Part shown: positions 8,051 through 15,750 of the stretch, piece after piece
Position numbering within the stretch: the stretch's first letter is position 1
How the letters are laid out: every line of letters starts with the position of its first letter
Source of the DNA: Gymnodinialimonas ulvae
GTDB taxonomy: Bacteria > Pseudomonadota > Alphaproteobacteria > Rhodobacterales > Rhodobacteraceae
Length of the DNA stretch: 64,000 nucleotides
NCBI RefSeq assembly: GCF_037543845.1
Contig: NZ_JBBIFX010000003.1
Location: 372,001-436,000, forward strand
Direction: 5' to 3'
Made by a program: the position numbers and the translations under genes
Notes under the pieces: model-generated
Database searches by the model: none
Seen by the model: the letters and a program-made list of their open reading frames with translations, nothing else
Told to the model about the DNA's origin: nothing

Positions 8051-8492
8051 TCTTTACGCCTATACCGACGGTGCCTGCTCCGGAAACCCCGGCCCCGGCG
8101 GCTGGGGCGCATTGTTGCAGGCCAAGGACGGGGACGCGGTCCTCAAGGAACGCGAACTCAAGGGCGGTGAGCCCGAGACAACCAACAACCGCATGGAGCT
8201 TCTGGCCGCCATCCACGCGCTCGAAGCGCTGGAACGCCCCTCCGCGCTGACCGTTGTGACCGACAGCGCCTATGTGAAAAACGGGATCACCGGCTGGCTG
8301 GAGGGCTGGAAACGCAACGGCTGGCGAACCGCCTCCAAGAAACCGGTCAAGAACGTCGAGCTGTGGCAAAGGCTGGAGGGCGCCGCCGCACGCCACGATG
8401 TGACGTGGGAATGGGTCAAGGGCCATGCCGGGCACCCGGAAAACGAACGCGCCGATGAACTGGCGCGCGCCGGTATGGCCCCGTTCAAGTAA
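8043..8492 (+). CDS. rnhA: Ribonuclease HI
   Basis: RNase HI cuts the RNA strand of RNA-DNA hybrids. All catalytic residues are visible: D9 in YTDGACSGNPG, E52 in NRMELL, D74 in VTDSAYV, H128 in VKGHAG and D138 in ENERADELA. The handle region with basic residues (GWKRNGWRTASKKPVKN) is present. Length, 149 residues, is typical. It overlaps the upstream methyltransferase gene by 8 bases. Confidence 0.97.
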   Translation: MPDLYAYTDGACSGNPGPGGWGALLQAKDGDAVLKERELKGGEPETTNNRMELLAAIHALEALERPSALTVVTDSAYVKNGITGWLEGWKRNGWRTASKKPVKNVELWQRLEGAAARHDVTWEWVKGHAGHPENERADELARAGMAPFK

Positions 8493-8504
8493 CATGGGGC
8501 CGCC

Positions 8505-9131
8505 ATGACCCTGACCCTTGGCCTCGATTACGCCTCCGCCTTCGTCTTTGCGCTGACCGGTGCGCTGGCGGCTTCGCGCGCGCAGCTTGATATCGTGGGC
8601 TTCATCTTTTTCGGCGCCCTCACCGCAGTGGGCGGCGGCACATTGCGGGATCTGCTCCTGGACCGGGATCCGGTGTTCTGGATCGCCGATCCGACGCCGC
8701 TGGGGATTGCGGCGCTGGCGGCGGTGCTGGTCTTCTTTACGGCGCATCTTCTGGAGAGCCGCTTGAAATGGATCATCTGGCTCGATGCGGCGGCGCTAGC
8801 CATTGCCGTCGCTGCCGGCGTCGCGGTGGCGCGCAGCCTGGAGGCCTCCGCGCCCGTTGTGCTTGTGATGGGGGTCGCGACCGGCACGTTCGGCGGGCTT
8901 GCCCGCGATGTGATTGCAAATGAGGTGCCTCTGGTTTTGCGCCAAGGCGAGCTTTACGTGACCGCGGCCTTTGGCGGGGCTGCCGCGACGCTCCTCGGCG
9001 TCCGCCTCCTCGCTGTTGATCCGATTTGGGCGACGGCGATTTGCGTCGTGGTGACCTTTGGGCTGAGGGCGGGGTCACTGTTGTTCGGCTGGTCCCTGCC
9101 CGTCTACAAGGCGCGCCCGCCCCGGAGCTGA
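8505..9131 (+). CDS. TRIC-like cation channel / UPF0126 membrane protein
   Basis: A 208-residue membrane protein of the YicG/UPF0126 family, related to trimeric intracellular cation channels. It has two repeats, each with a GGGT/GGL-type motif: AVGGGTLRDLLLDRDPVFW and ATGTFGGLARDVIANEVPLVL, and about seven hydrophobic helices. The family probably conducts monovalent cations or transports small molecules. It closes the same-strand run 12 bases after rnhA; a terminator-like hairpin follows. Confidence 0.88.
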   Translation: MTLTLGLDYASAFVFALTGALAASRAQLDIVGFIFFGALTAVGGGTLRDLLLDRDPVFWIADPTPLGIAALAAVLVFFTAHLLESRLKWIIWLDAAALAIAVAAGVAVARSLEASAPVVLVMGVATGTFGGLARDVIANEVPLVLRQGELYVTAAFGGAAATLLGVRLLAVDPIWATAICVVVTFGLRAGSLLFGWSLPVYKARPPRS

Positions 9132-9182
9132 AACCTACGGGCAACGGCCACAGCGTCGGCGCCGGCCTTTGTCGGGGCCTTG

Positions 9183-9216
9183 CCAGGTACTTTTCTAGAA
9201 CCTGGGCGCTTTTTTG
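9183..9216 (+). terminator. Rho-independent terminator after the TRIC-like gene
   Basis: Stem CCAGGT (9183-9188) pairs with ACCTGG (9200-9205) around an 11-base loop. GCGC and a run of six T (9210-9215) follow. It lies about 50 bases after the stop of the TRIC-like gene. Confidence 0.6.
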
Positions 9217-9552
9217 CCTCAAGATGACAACAGCCCCGGCAGGGTCGGGGGCGAGTCGCCTGTTTTTCGACGCGGTCGGTCATGTGGTTCCGCGAAATAT
9301 TACGCCGACCACCCCTCATTCTCACACGCGCGCGACCATTCCTCACGCCCCCGTGGGGTTGGTGCAGCGTGTCGGTGGTTCTGTGCGCAGGTGCACCTAA
9401 ATCTCCCGTTTCTCGCGGTTCCGTGTATCGTATTTCAGCGCCCCACCCGCCATATTCAGTTCATCGGCAGGCCACAACGGCTCGCCAACGAAACCAAATC
9501 AGGGCCGCCTCCCATATCAGGCCCTCCACACAAACTGAGTAGGACCAGTCAA
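9217..9552. other. Non-coding spacer, probable promoter region
   Basis: About 335 bases with no convincing reading frame on either strand: candidate frames are short, Arg/Pro-rich and have no ribosome site. It is less GC-biased near its 3' end and precedes a secreted-protein gene, so it likely carries that gene's promoter and a leader. No riboswitch or known motif was recognised. Confidence 0.4.
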
Positions 9553-9873
9553 ATGAAAAACATCGCAATCATCGCCGCCGTCGCCGCTTCCCTCGCCGCT
9601 CCGGCCGTCGCTCAATCCGCAGCCTCCGTCGCCGCGATCCAGCACTTCAACCAGTTCGAAGACAACGCCCTGGAGCGCACCAACGTCAACGGCGTCGGCC
9701 AGCGCGTCGCCCCCGCGGGCAACCTGGGCGAGACCTTCTCCGTGCTCAACAGCGTCCAGGACACCGCCTCCGATCGGCGCGGCCTGAACGGCGCAACCGT
9801 CGTCAACGGTACCCCAGCCTACGGCGCTGACATCTTCGACCGCCTCCGCGCCGCGTCGCTCGAAGACGAGTAA
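9553..9873 (+). CDS. Secreted small protein of unknown function
   Basis: A 106-residue protein with a clear Sec signal peptide: MKNIAIIAAVAASLAAPAVAQ, with likely cleavage after AVA (around residue 20). The mature part is short and polar, with N/V/G-rich segments and a D/E-rich end, and no cysteine. I recognise no domain. It stands alone after a long spacer, so it probably has its own promoter. Periplasmic or extracellular location is inferred from the signal. Confidence 0.75.
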   Translation: MKNIAIIAAVAASLAAPAVAQSAASVAAIQHFNQFEDNALERTNVNGVGQRVAPAGNLGETFSVLNSVQDTASDRRGLNGATVVNGTPAYGADIFDRLRAASLEDE

Positions 9874-9916
9874 GTCAGACACACGAATGAGCCTCTCAAA
9901 GGCTCTGGTCCGGGTG

Positions 9917-9945
9917 CCCTCCTCCAGCAATGGTGGGGGGCATTC
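9917..9945. terminator. Terminator-like hairpin
   Basis: TGCCCTCCTCC and GGTGGGGGGCA form an imperfect 11-pair stem around AGCAAT, between the secreted-protein gene (+) and the convergent membrane-protein gene (-). There is no long T-run. Confidence 0.4.
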
Positions 9946-9962
9946 GGCATTCTGGGATCGGC

Positions 9963-11009
9963 TCAGTCGAAGGTGCCGGTCACACGGCCGAGCAACATGA
10001 AGGCGCGCGCCGTGCGAGTGTCGGACAGGTCCGCGATTTCCGCATCCGATGCGTTTTTCTCGAATTCCATGAAGGTGCGGTCGAAATGGCGCAGGAAATG
10101 GTGCACGGCATCGCGGAACACCGGATCCTTGCGCATGCGCCCCGCCGCCAGAACCAGCGAGGACCGGTCATGGATGCCACCCAGCGCTGCAATCGGACGC
10201 CCGCGTTCCCCGGTCGCAAAGCGGCGCCAGACCTCGGGCCGGGACCGGTCGGGGCGCAAATCGTCCATGTAGATGCCGTCCTGCGACAGCAACGTCAGCA
10301 CGTCCTGACTGGCCCGGATCAACCGCTCGGTTGCACGGTCTTCCAAGGCGCGCCTCAGGGTGCGGAAGCCTTCCTTGTCATGCTCGTTTTCGGGGAAATC
10401 CAACGCCTTGATGAAATCGGCCACGGAAATCGGCTCGACCTCGGCAGGTTGCAAAAGCGCCAGCGCGGGTTGCGGCTGCGCCGGATCATCGGACAGCGCG
10501 CTCGGCGGCACGGCCGCCCGAAGATCGGCAGGCTCGGCGGTGCGCAGCGTTGTGAAGGTGGCAAGCTGCGTCTCGGCCGCCGCCTGCTTGGCCATCAGAT
10601 CATCCAGCTTCTGCGCCAGCTCGGGCTTCATCTCCATGCTCTGACGCTGCTGCTGCTCGACATACGCCGCGCGCATCGCATCGATGGAGGCCTGCAACCG
10701 CGCCGCCTCCTGCCGCAGGGCGCGCGCAGTCCGGGCGGCCATCGCGGCAACCCAGATCAGGGCAAGCGGCACAATCACGGCCAGGACAGACACCAGCGTG
10801 CCAAGCCCCGATTGCGGCGTATCATTGCCCGAGCGCCCGAACCCGATCAGAACCACCGCGAGGATCCACAGAACCGACACCGCAATCGCCACGATCTCGA
10901 TCCCGGTGATCTTTGGACCCGCCTCACCCCCCGCGTACAGGCCTAGGTCCAGGGCCGTCGGAGCGGCCTGCTGCGGCGTGCGGGGCGTGTCGGTGTTGGA
11001 GGGCGGCAT
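9963..11009 (-). CDS. Membrane-anchored coiled-coil protein, unknown function
   Basis: A 348-residue protein with two transmembrane helices (about residues 36-57 and 71-90), a coiled-coil-like helix rich in A, R, Q and E (about 92-155), and a cytoplasmic C-terminal domain with many charged residues (DFIKALDFPENEHDKEGF, FRDAVHHFLRHFDRTF). I do not recognise the family beyond a conserved type seen in Rhodobacterales. The ATG at 11009 is preferred because GAGG lies 6 bases upstream; a TTG at 11021 would add four residues. It is downstream of greA on the same strand with a 54-base gap. Confidence 0.75.
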   Translation of the reverse strand: MPPSNTDTPRTPQQAAPTALDLGLYAGGEAGPKITGIEIVAIAVSVLWILAVVLIGFGRSGNDTPQSGLGTLVSVLAVIVPLALIWVAAMAARTARALRQEAARLQASIDAMRAAYVEQQQRQSMEMKPELAQKLDDLMAKQAAAETQLATFTTLRTAEPADLRAAVPPSALSDDPAQPQPALALLQPAEVEPISVADFIKALDFPENEHDKEGFRTLRRALEDRATERLIRASQDVLTLLSQDGIYMDDLRPDRSRPEVWRRFATGERGRPIAALGGIHDRSSLVLAAGRMRKDPVFRDAVHHFLRHFDRTFMEFEKNASDAEIADLSDTRTARAFMLLGRVTGTFD

Positions 11010-11063
11010 ATGCGGCCTCAACCTGCGTTACGTTGATAAGATGATGGCGGGGGTAAGTCCCTA

Positions 11064-11534
11064 TCATACATAGGAAATCTTGACGATCTCGTAATCCTTG
11101 GAGCCTCCGGGCGTGCGCACTTCAACGCTATCGCCCTCCTCTTTGCCGATCAAGGCGCGGGCCAGCGGGGACTTGATGTTCAGAAGCCCCTTTTCGATAT
11201 CAGCCTCGGCCTCGCCCACGATCATGTAGGTCTTCTCTTCTTCGGTGTCCTCGTCGACCAGATCGACCGTGGCCCCGAACTTGATCGCACCAGACAGGGT
11301 CTTTGGATCAATGACCTGCGCAAGGCTGATCGCACCCTCCAGCTCCTTGATACGGCCTTCGATGAAGGACTGCTTCTCCTTGGCGGAATGGTATTCCGCG
11401 TTCTCCGACAAATCGCCGTGTTCGCGTGCCTCGGCAATCGCCTTGATGATGGCGGGCCGCTCAACGCTTTTGAGCTGCTTGAGTTCGGTGTTGAGGGCAT
11501 CGAGGCCCTGCGGCGTCATCGGGATCTTGTCCAT
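11064..11534 (-). CDS. greA: Transcription elongation factor GreA
   Basis: GreA rescues backtracked RNA polymerase by stimulating transcript cleavage. The 156-residue protein has the N-terminal coiled coil with the acidic tip motif GDLSENAEYHSAKE and the C-terminal FKBP-like domain (GATVDLVDEDTEEEKTY, SPLARALIGKEEGDSVEV). Length and motifs are standard. A terminator from the upstream argH-side transcript lies just before it, so greA likely has its own promoter in the 11535-11563 interval or by read-through. Confidence 0.97.
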   Translation of the reverse strand: MDKIPMTPQGLDALNTELKQLKSVERPAIIKAIAEAREHGDLSENAEYHSAKEKQSFIEGRIKELEGAISLAQVIDPKTLSGAIKFGATVDLVDEDTEEEKTYMIVGEAEADIEKGLLNIKSPLARALIGKEEGDSVEVRTPGGSKDYEIVKISYV

Positions 11535-11563
11535 GGGTCGAACCTTGCGACAGAATAGCAATG

Positions 11564-11595
11564 AAAAGCCCGGCCAATGCATGTGCCAGCCGGGG
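11564..11595 (-). terminator. Terminator after the argH-side transcript
   Basis: On the minus strand, CCCGGC (11594-11589) pairs with GCCGGG (11574-11569), with inner TGG...CA pairing possible, followed by CTTTTC. It lies 69 bases after the stop of the small lipoprotein gene and before greA. Confidence 0.55.
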
Positions 11596-11663
11596 GAGTT
11601 ACGGACGTTAGGCGCGAATGCCGATGGGATCAACTGGCTTTGCGCGCGACTGCGAAAGCTTGC

Positions 11664-11828
11664 TCAAAAGCTGCCGGAAACACCGACGGAGACCGTGCCG
11701 CTGACGCTCACGCCGGTGGCCATGGCCGGCATCTCGGCGCGGGTCGGGCGCTCGGGTTCACCATCGGCACCGCAAGCGGCCAGCGCAAGCAGGGCCATCG
11801 CGGTCAGGATCATCGTGGCACGGGTCAT
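11664..11828 (-). CDS. Small lipoprotein downstream of argH
   Basis: A 54-residue protein with a lipoprotein signal: MTRATMILTAMALLALAAC, where the LAAC lipobox places the lipidated cysteine at residue 19. The mature part is only about 36 residues, with a proline/glutamate segment and a V/S/G-rich end. AAGGAGG lies 7 bases upstream of the ATG, a strong ribosome site. Similar very small lipoproteins occur next to argH or lysA in many proteobacteria; related YifL-type proteins (LptM) help LPS-transporter maturation, but the assignment here is not proven. It is 33 bases downstream of argH. Confidence 0.72.
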   Translation of the reverse strand: MTRATMILTAMALLALAACGADGEPERPTRAEMPAMATGVSVSGTVSVGVSGSF

Positions 11829-11861
11829 CGGCTGTCCTCCTTGGGCTTGCCGCAGCCTAGC

Positions 11862-13277
11862 TTACCCAATCCGATCCCGCCAGCGCGCGATCTGTTCGCG
11901 GACCCGCACCGGCGCAGTGCCGCCATAAGAGGTCCGCGACGCGACGGAATTGTGCACCCCCAGAACCGCGAACACATCCTTGGTGATCGCACCATGGACG
12001 CCCTGCATGTCGGCAAGGCTCAGGTCCGGCAGGTCGCAGCCCCTGTCCTCGGCCAGTTTCACAAGGCTGCCCGTTACATGATGGGCATCGCGGAACGGCA
12101 TATCAAGCGCCCGGACCAGCCAATCGGCAAGGTCCGTCGCGGTTGAAAAGCCGCTGGCGGCGGCGGCTTCCAGCTCGGGCACGCGGGCCTGCATATCGCC
12201 CACCATCCCTTCCATTGCGGCCAGCGCCAGCATCAGGTTGTCGGCCGCATCGAAGACCTGCTCCTTGTCCTCCTGCATATCCTTTGAATAGGCCAACGGC
12301 AGGCCCTTCATTATTGTCATCAACGCGACATTCGCCCCGAAAATCCGCCCGATCTTGGCGCGGATCAACTCCGCCGCATCGGGGTTCTTCTTCTGCGGCA
12401 TGATCGACGAGCCCGTCGAAAACCGGTCCGACAACGCCACGAACCGGAACTGCGCACTGGACCAGATCACCAATTCCTCCGCCAACCGCGACAGATGCAT
12501 CGCGCAGATCGACGCCGCGGAGAGGAACTCCAACGCGAAATCCCGATCACTCACCGCATCCAGCGAATTGGCGCAGGGCCGGTCGAACCCAAGCGCCTGC
12601 GCGGTCATCTCCCGATCAATCGGAAAACTCGTCCCCGCCAGCGCGGCCGCCCCCAAAGGCGCCTCGTTCATCCGCACCCGCGCATCATGAAACCGGCTCG
12701 CATCGCGGCCGAACATCTCGACATAGGCCATCATGTGATGGCCCCAGGTCACCGGCTGCGCGGTCTGCAAATGCGTGAACCCCGGCATCACCCAATCGGC
12801 CCCTGCTTCCGCCTGTCCCAACAACGCGCGCTGCAACGCCTCAAGCCCCGCAATCGCGGCATCCATCTGATCGCGCACCCACAGACGGAAATCGGTCGCC
12901 ACCTGATCATTGCGCGACCGGCCCGTGTGCAAACGCCCTGCCGGCTCGCCAATCACCTTCTTCAGACGCGCCTCGACATTCATGTGTATGTCCTCCAACG
13001 CTGCGGAAAATGCGAAATCTCCCGCCTCGATCTCTGACAACACCGTGAGAAGGCCTTCCCGGATCGCCTCCGCATCGCTATCCCTGAGGATGCCTGTCGC
13101 GGCCAACATCGCCGCATGGGCGCGGGACCCTTCGATATCCTGCCGCGCCATTCGCTGGTCGAAACTGATCGAGGCATTGATCGCCTCCATGATCGCATCC
13201 GGCCCGGCGGCAAAACGTCCGCCCCACATGGCGTTCGCGGTGCTGGCTTGATCGTCCTTGGGACCCGTATTGGTCAT
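11862..13277 (-). CDS. argH: Argininosuccinate lyase
   Basis: ArgH splits argininosuccinate into arginine and fumarate, the last arginine step. The fumarase/aspartase-family signature GSSIMPQKKNPD is present, as are HTGRSRNDQVATDFRLW and PGFTHLQTAQPVTWGHH (catalytic His). Length, 471 residues, is normal. ATGs at 13277 and 13283 both fit; 13277 has AAGGCAG at a better distance. It is divergent from the TlpA-like gene, with 36 bases between starts, and is followed by a small lipoprotein gene. Confidence 0.96.
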   Translation of the reverse strand: MTNTGPKDDQASTANAMWGGRFAAGPDAIMEAINASISFDQRMARQDIEGSRAHAAMLAATGILRDSDAEAIREGLLTVLSEIEAGDFAFSAALEDIHMNVEARLKKVIGEPAGRLHTGRSRNDQVATDFRLWVRDQMDAAIAGLEALQRALLGQAEAGADWVMPGFTHLQTAQPVTWGHHMMAYVEMFGRDASRFHDARVRMNEAPLGAAALAGTSFPIDREMTAQALGFDRPCANSLDAVSDRDFALEFLSAASICAMHLSRLAEELVIWSSAQFRFVALSDRFSTGSSIMPQKKNPDAAELIRAKIGRIFGANVALMTIMKGLPLAYSKDMQEDKEQVFDAADNLMLALAAMEGMVGDMQARVPELEAAAASGFSTATDLADWLVRALDMPFRDAHHVTGSLVKLAEDRGCDLPDLSLADMQGVHGAITKDVFAVLGVHNSVASRTSYGGTAPVRVREQIARWRDRIG

Positions 13278-13313
13278 GTGCATCTGCCTTGCTGCGTAAA
13301 TAAAGGGAACCCG

Positions 13314-13871
13314 ATGGTCCGCAAACTCCTGATCACCGCCGCTTACCTCGCCCTTGGCCTCGGTGCAAATACCACCGCCGCGCAAGACCTCGATGGGCTG
13401 CTGACCGGCGAAATGCGCGGCCTGGTGGTCCATGGCACGCCTGTGGCGGCCTCCGACTTGCCGTTCCTCGCCGACGCCGACACCGAAGCGACCCTCGCGG
13501 ATTACGCAGGCCAACATGTCGTGCTGAACTTCTGGGCCACCTGGTGCGCCCCCTGCCGCGAAGAAATGCCATCGCTGCAAGCCCTGCAACATCAACTCGG
13601 CGGCGACGAATTTCAGGTCGTCACACTCGCCACCGGCCGCAACCCGCCGCAAGCCATTCAGCGCTTCTTTGACGAGGAAGGCATCACCGACCTCCCGCAA
13701 TACCGCGACATCAACCAGCAGATCGCGCGCGAAATGGGCGTGTTCGGCCTGCCGATCACCGTGATCCTCGACCCGTCGGGCCAGGAAATCGCCCGTCTGC
13801 GCGGCGACGCCCATTGGGACAGTCCAGAAGCCATCGCCATCATCGAAACGCTCATCGACGGCGGAAGCTGA
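13314..13871 (+). CDS. TlpA/ResA-like periplasmic thioredoxin
   Basis: A 185-residue protein with an N-terminal signal or anchor (MVRKLLITAAYLALGLGANTTAA) and a thioredoxin domain with active site WATWCAPCREE. FGLPITVILDPSGQEI has the cis-proline region. The family reduces periplasmic disulfides, often in cytochrome c or oxidase copper-site assembly. It is divergent from argH, a neighbour relation seen widely in Alphaproteobacteria. Confidence 0.92.
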   Translation: MVRKLLITAAYLALGLGANTTAAQDLDGLLTGEMRGLVVHGTPVAASDLPFLADADTEATLADYAGQHVVLNFWATWCAPCREEMPSLQALQHQLGGDEFQVVTLATGRNPPQAIQRFFDEEGITDLPQYRDINQQIAREMGVFGLPITVILDPSGQEIARLRGDAHWDSPEAIAIIETLIDGGS

Positions 13872-14001
13872 ACCAACCTGAACCGCCGCTCTTTGTTCCC
13901 AATGGACGCCAGGGGGCCAGAGCGCAGCGCCCCCCAAGACGGGACGGCGGGAGGGGCGACGTGCGGCCAGGCCGCACAAGTGTTTCCAGTGGCCACTCCC
14001 C

Positions 14002-14586
14002 CTATCGCGCCAGCCGCGCCACCTCTTCGTGGCGAAAACACCCCACCAGATGGTCGTTCACCACACCCGTCGCCTCCAACCAGGCATAAACAATTGTCGG
14101 GCCGCAAAACCGGAACCCCGCCTTCTTCATGTCCTTCGACATTTGCTCCGACAGCGCTGTTTTCGGCGGCACCTGCTCAAGCGTGCGATAGGTGTTCCGC
14201 AACGGTTTGCCGTCGAAATAATCCCAGATGAATGCTTCGAACCCGCCCCGTGCCTCCATCTCCTGCCACGCGCGCGCGTTGCCGATGGTGGCCTCGATCT
14301 TGCCGCGATGGCGCACGATTCCCGCGTCGCCCAGAAGCCGCTCCACATCCCGTTCGCCCCAGGTCGCGATCACGTCGGGATCAAACCCCTCGAACGCCGC
14401 GCGAAACGCTTCCCGCTTGCGCAGGATCGTGATCCACGCGAGCCCGGCCTGAAACCCATCCAGGATAAGCTTCTCCCACAACGCCCGGCTGTTATATTCC
14501 GGCACGCCCCATTCGGTGTCGTGGTAGGCAACATAATCTGGCGCCGTCCCGCACCAGCCACAGCGCCCCTTGGCGGTTTCGTCCAT
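14002..14586 (-). CDS. tag: DNA-3-methyladenine glycosylase I
   Basis: Tag removes 3-methyladenine from alkylated DNA. The 194-residue protein has the zinc-binding N terminus (RCGWCG, with Cys pair), YHDTEWGVPEYNSRALWEKLILDGFQAGLAW with the conserved acidic and aromatic residues, and the C-terminal His/Cys region (HLVGCFRHEEV). Length is typical. It sits alone, divergent from the EAL gene. Confidence 0.95.
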   Translation of the reverse strand: MDETAKGRCGWCGTAPDYVAYHDTEWGVPEYNSRALWEKLILDGFQAGLAWITILRKREAFRAAFEGFDPDVIATWGERDVERLLGDAGIVRHRGKIEATIGNARAWQEMEARGGFEAFIWDYFDGKPLRNTYRTLEQVPPKTALSEQMSKDMKKAGFRFCGPTIVYAWLEATGVVNDHLVGCFRHEEVARLAR

Positions 14587-14689
14587 GTCCCATTTCCCCC
14601 GGATTTTCTACGAATGTCGAATTTCATTCTTCCTTAATGGCTGACACGTCAAATCGCCAAAACGATCGTGAGATTCTTTTCGGAGTGGG

Positions 14690-15523
14690 ATGATGCCCAA
14701 CACCAGAGCTGAGCCTGTGGAACCCGGTACGGAAAGTCCGCTGGACGCCGCCATCTCACAACGTGACCGCGGCACGCTTGCCATGGTCGAGCAGGCCATC
14801 GCGCGCGGCGACACGCGGCTGGCCTATCAACCCGTTATGCGCTCCGACGGCAAGGGCATCGCCTTCTTCGAAGGTCTGATCCGCGTGCTCGACGAAACCG
14901 GCCGGGTGATCCCCGCCCGCGATTTCATGGGCGCTGTCGAGGATACTGATATCGGTCGGCAGATCGATTGCTCCGCGCTAAAGATCGGGCTCGAAGCGCT
15001 GAAGGCCAACCCGACCCTGCGCCTGTCGATCAACATGTCCGCCCGCTCCGTCGGATACCCCCGCTGGATGCAGACGCTGCGCGGCTACCTGCGGGACTAT
15101 CCCACCGTGGTCGAACGGCTGATCCTCGAGATCACCGAAAGCTCCGTGATGATGATGCCCGAGATCGTGGCCATCTTCATGGAAGATCTACAGGACAAGG
15201 GCATCACCTTCGCGCTCGATGATTTTGGCGCGGGCTACACCGCCTTCCGCTATTTCAAGACCTTCTATTTCGACATTCTCAAGATCGACGGCCAGTTCTC
15301 CCGCAACGTGGCCAGTGATCCCGACAATCAGGTACTGACCGAAGCGCTGATTTCGCTCGCCCGACATTTCGACATGCTGGTGGTTTCGGAATCGGTGGAA
15401 AATGCCGCCGATGCCGCCTGGCTCGCCCGCGCCGGGGCCGAATGCCTGCAAGGCTACTACTACGGCGCGCCTAGCATGCGATTGCCCGAACTTGGCGGCT
15501 CGGTCATGGCCAAATCCGCCTGA
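14690..15523 (+). CDS. EAL-domain protein (putative c-di-GMP phosphodiesterase)
   Basis: A 277-residue stand-alone EAL domain with a short N-terminal extension and no GGDEF. The key residues of the active site are visible: E of EGLIRV (EAL replaced by EGL), N of SINMSA, E of EITESS, DD of LDDFGAGY, K of LKIDGQF, E of SESVEN and Q of LQGYYYG. The loop normally reading AEGVE is SESVE, so activity is likely but not certain. No sensor, signal peptide or membrane segment is present. A 'CGGAGTGG' ribosome site precedes the ATG pair at 14690/14693. Confidence 0.85.
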   Translation: MMPNTRAEPVEPGTESPLDAAISQRDRGTLAMVEQAIARGDTRLAYQPVMRSDGKGIAFFEGLIRVLDETGRVIPARDFMGAVEDTDIGRQIDCSALKIGLEALKANPTLRLSINMSARSVGYPRWMQTLRGYLRDYPTVVERLILEITESSVMMMPEIVAIFMEDLQDKGITFALDDFGAGYTAFRYFKTFYFDILKIDGQFSRNVASDPDNQVLTEALISLARHFDMLVVSESVENAADAAWLARAGAECLQGYYYGAPSMRLPELGGSVMAKSA

Positions 15524-15750
15524 GCGCCCACGCGCTCGGCGGCTCATGTGAGAACCGATCCCACCAGAACGCGGCGCAAGCGACCCTACGTAAAGCTCTG
15601 CTGTCCGTGCATAACGGCCCTTATATTCTTGCCTGAGACACCGTGTCCGGTGCCCATCGCGCAAATGCGCCCTTATGACCCAGCCCAACAAATGCATGCG
15701 GTCGGGAACCAACTTTTCCTCCCGACCCGGACAGGAAAGGACACCTCCCC

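Noticed and set aside
14642..14651. TGACACGTCA near-palindrome between tag and the EAL gene
   Set aside because: Only four-base arms; too short to claim as an operator without a second copy.
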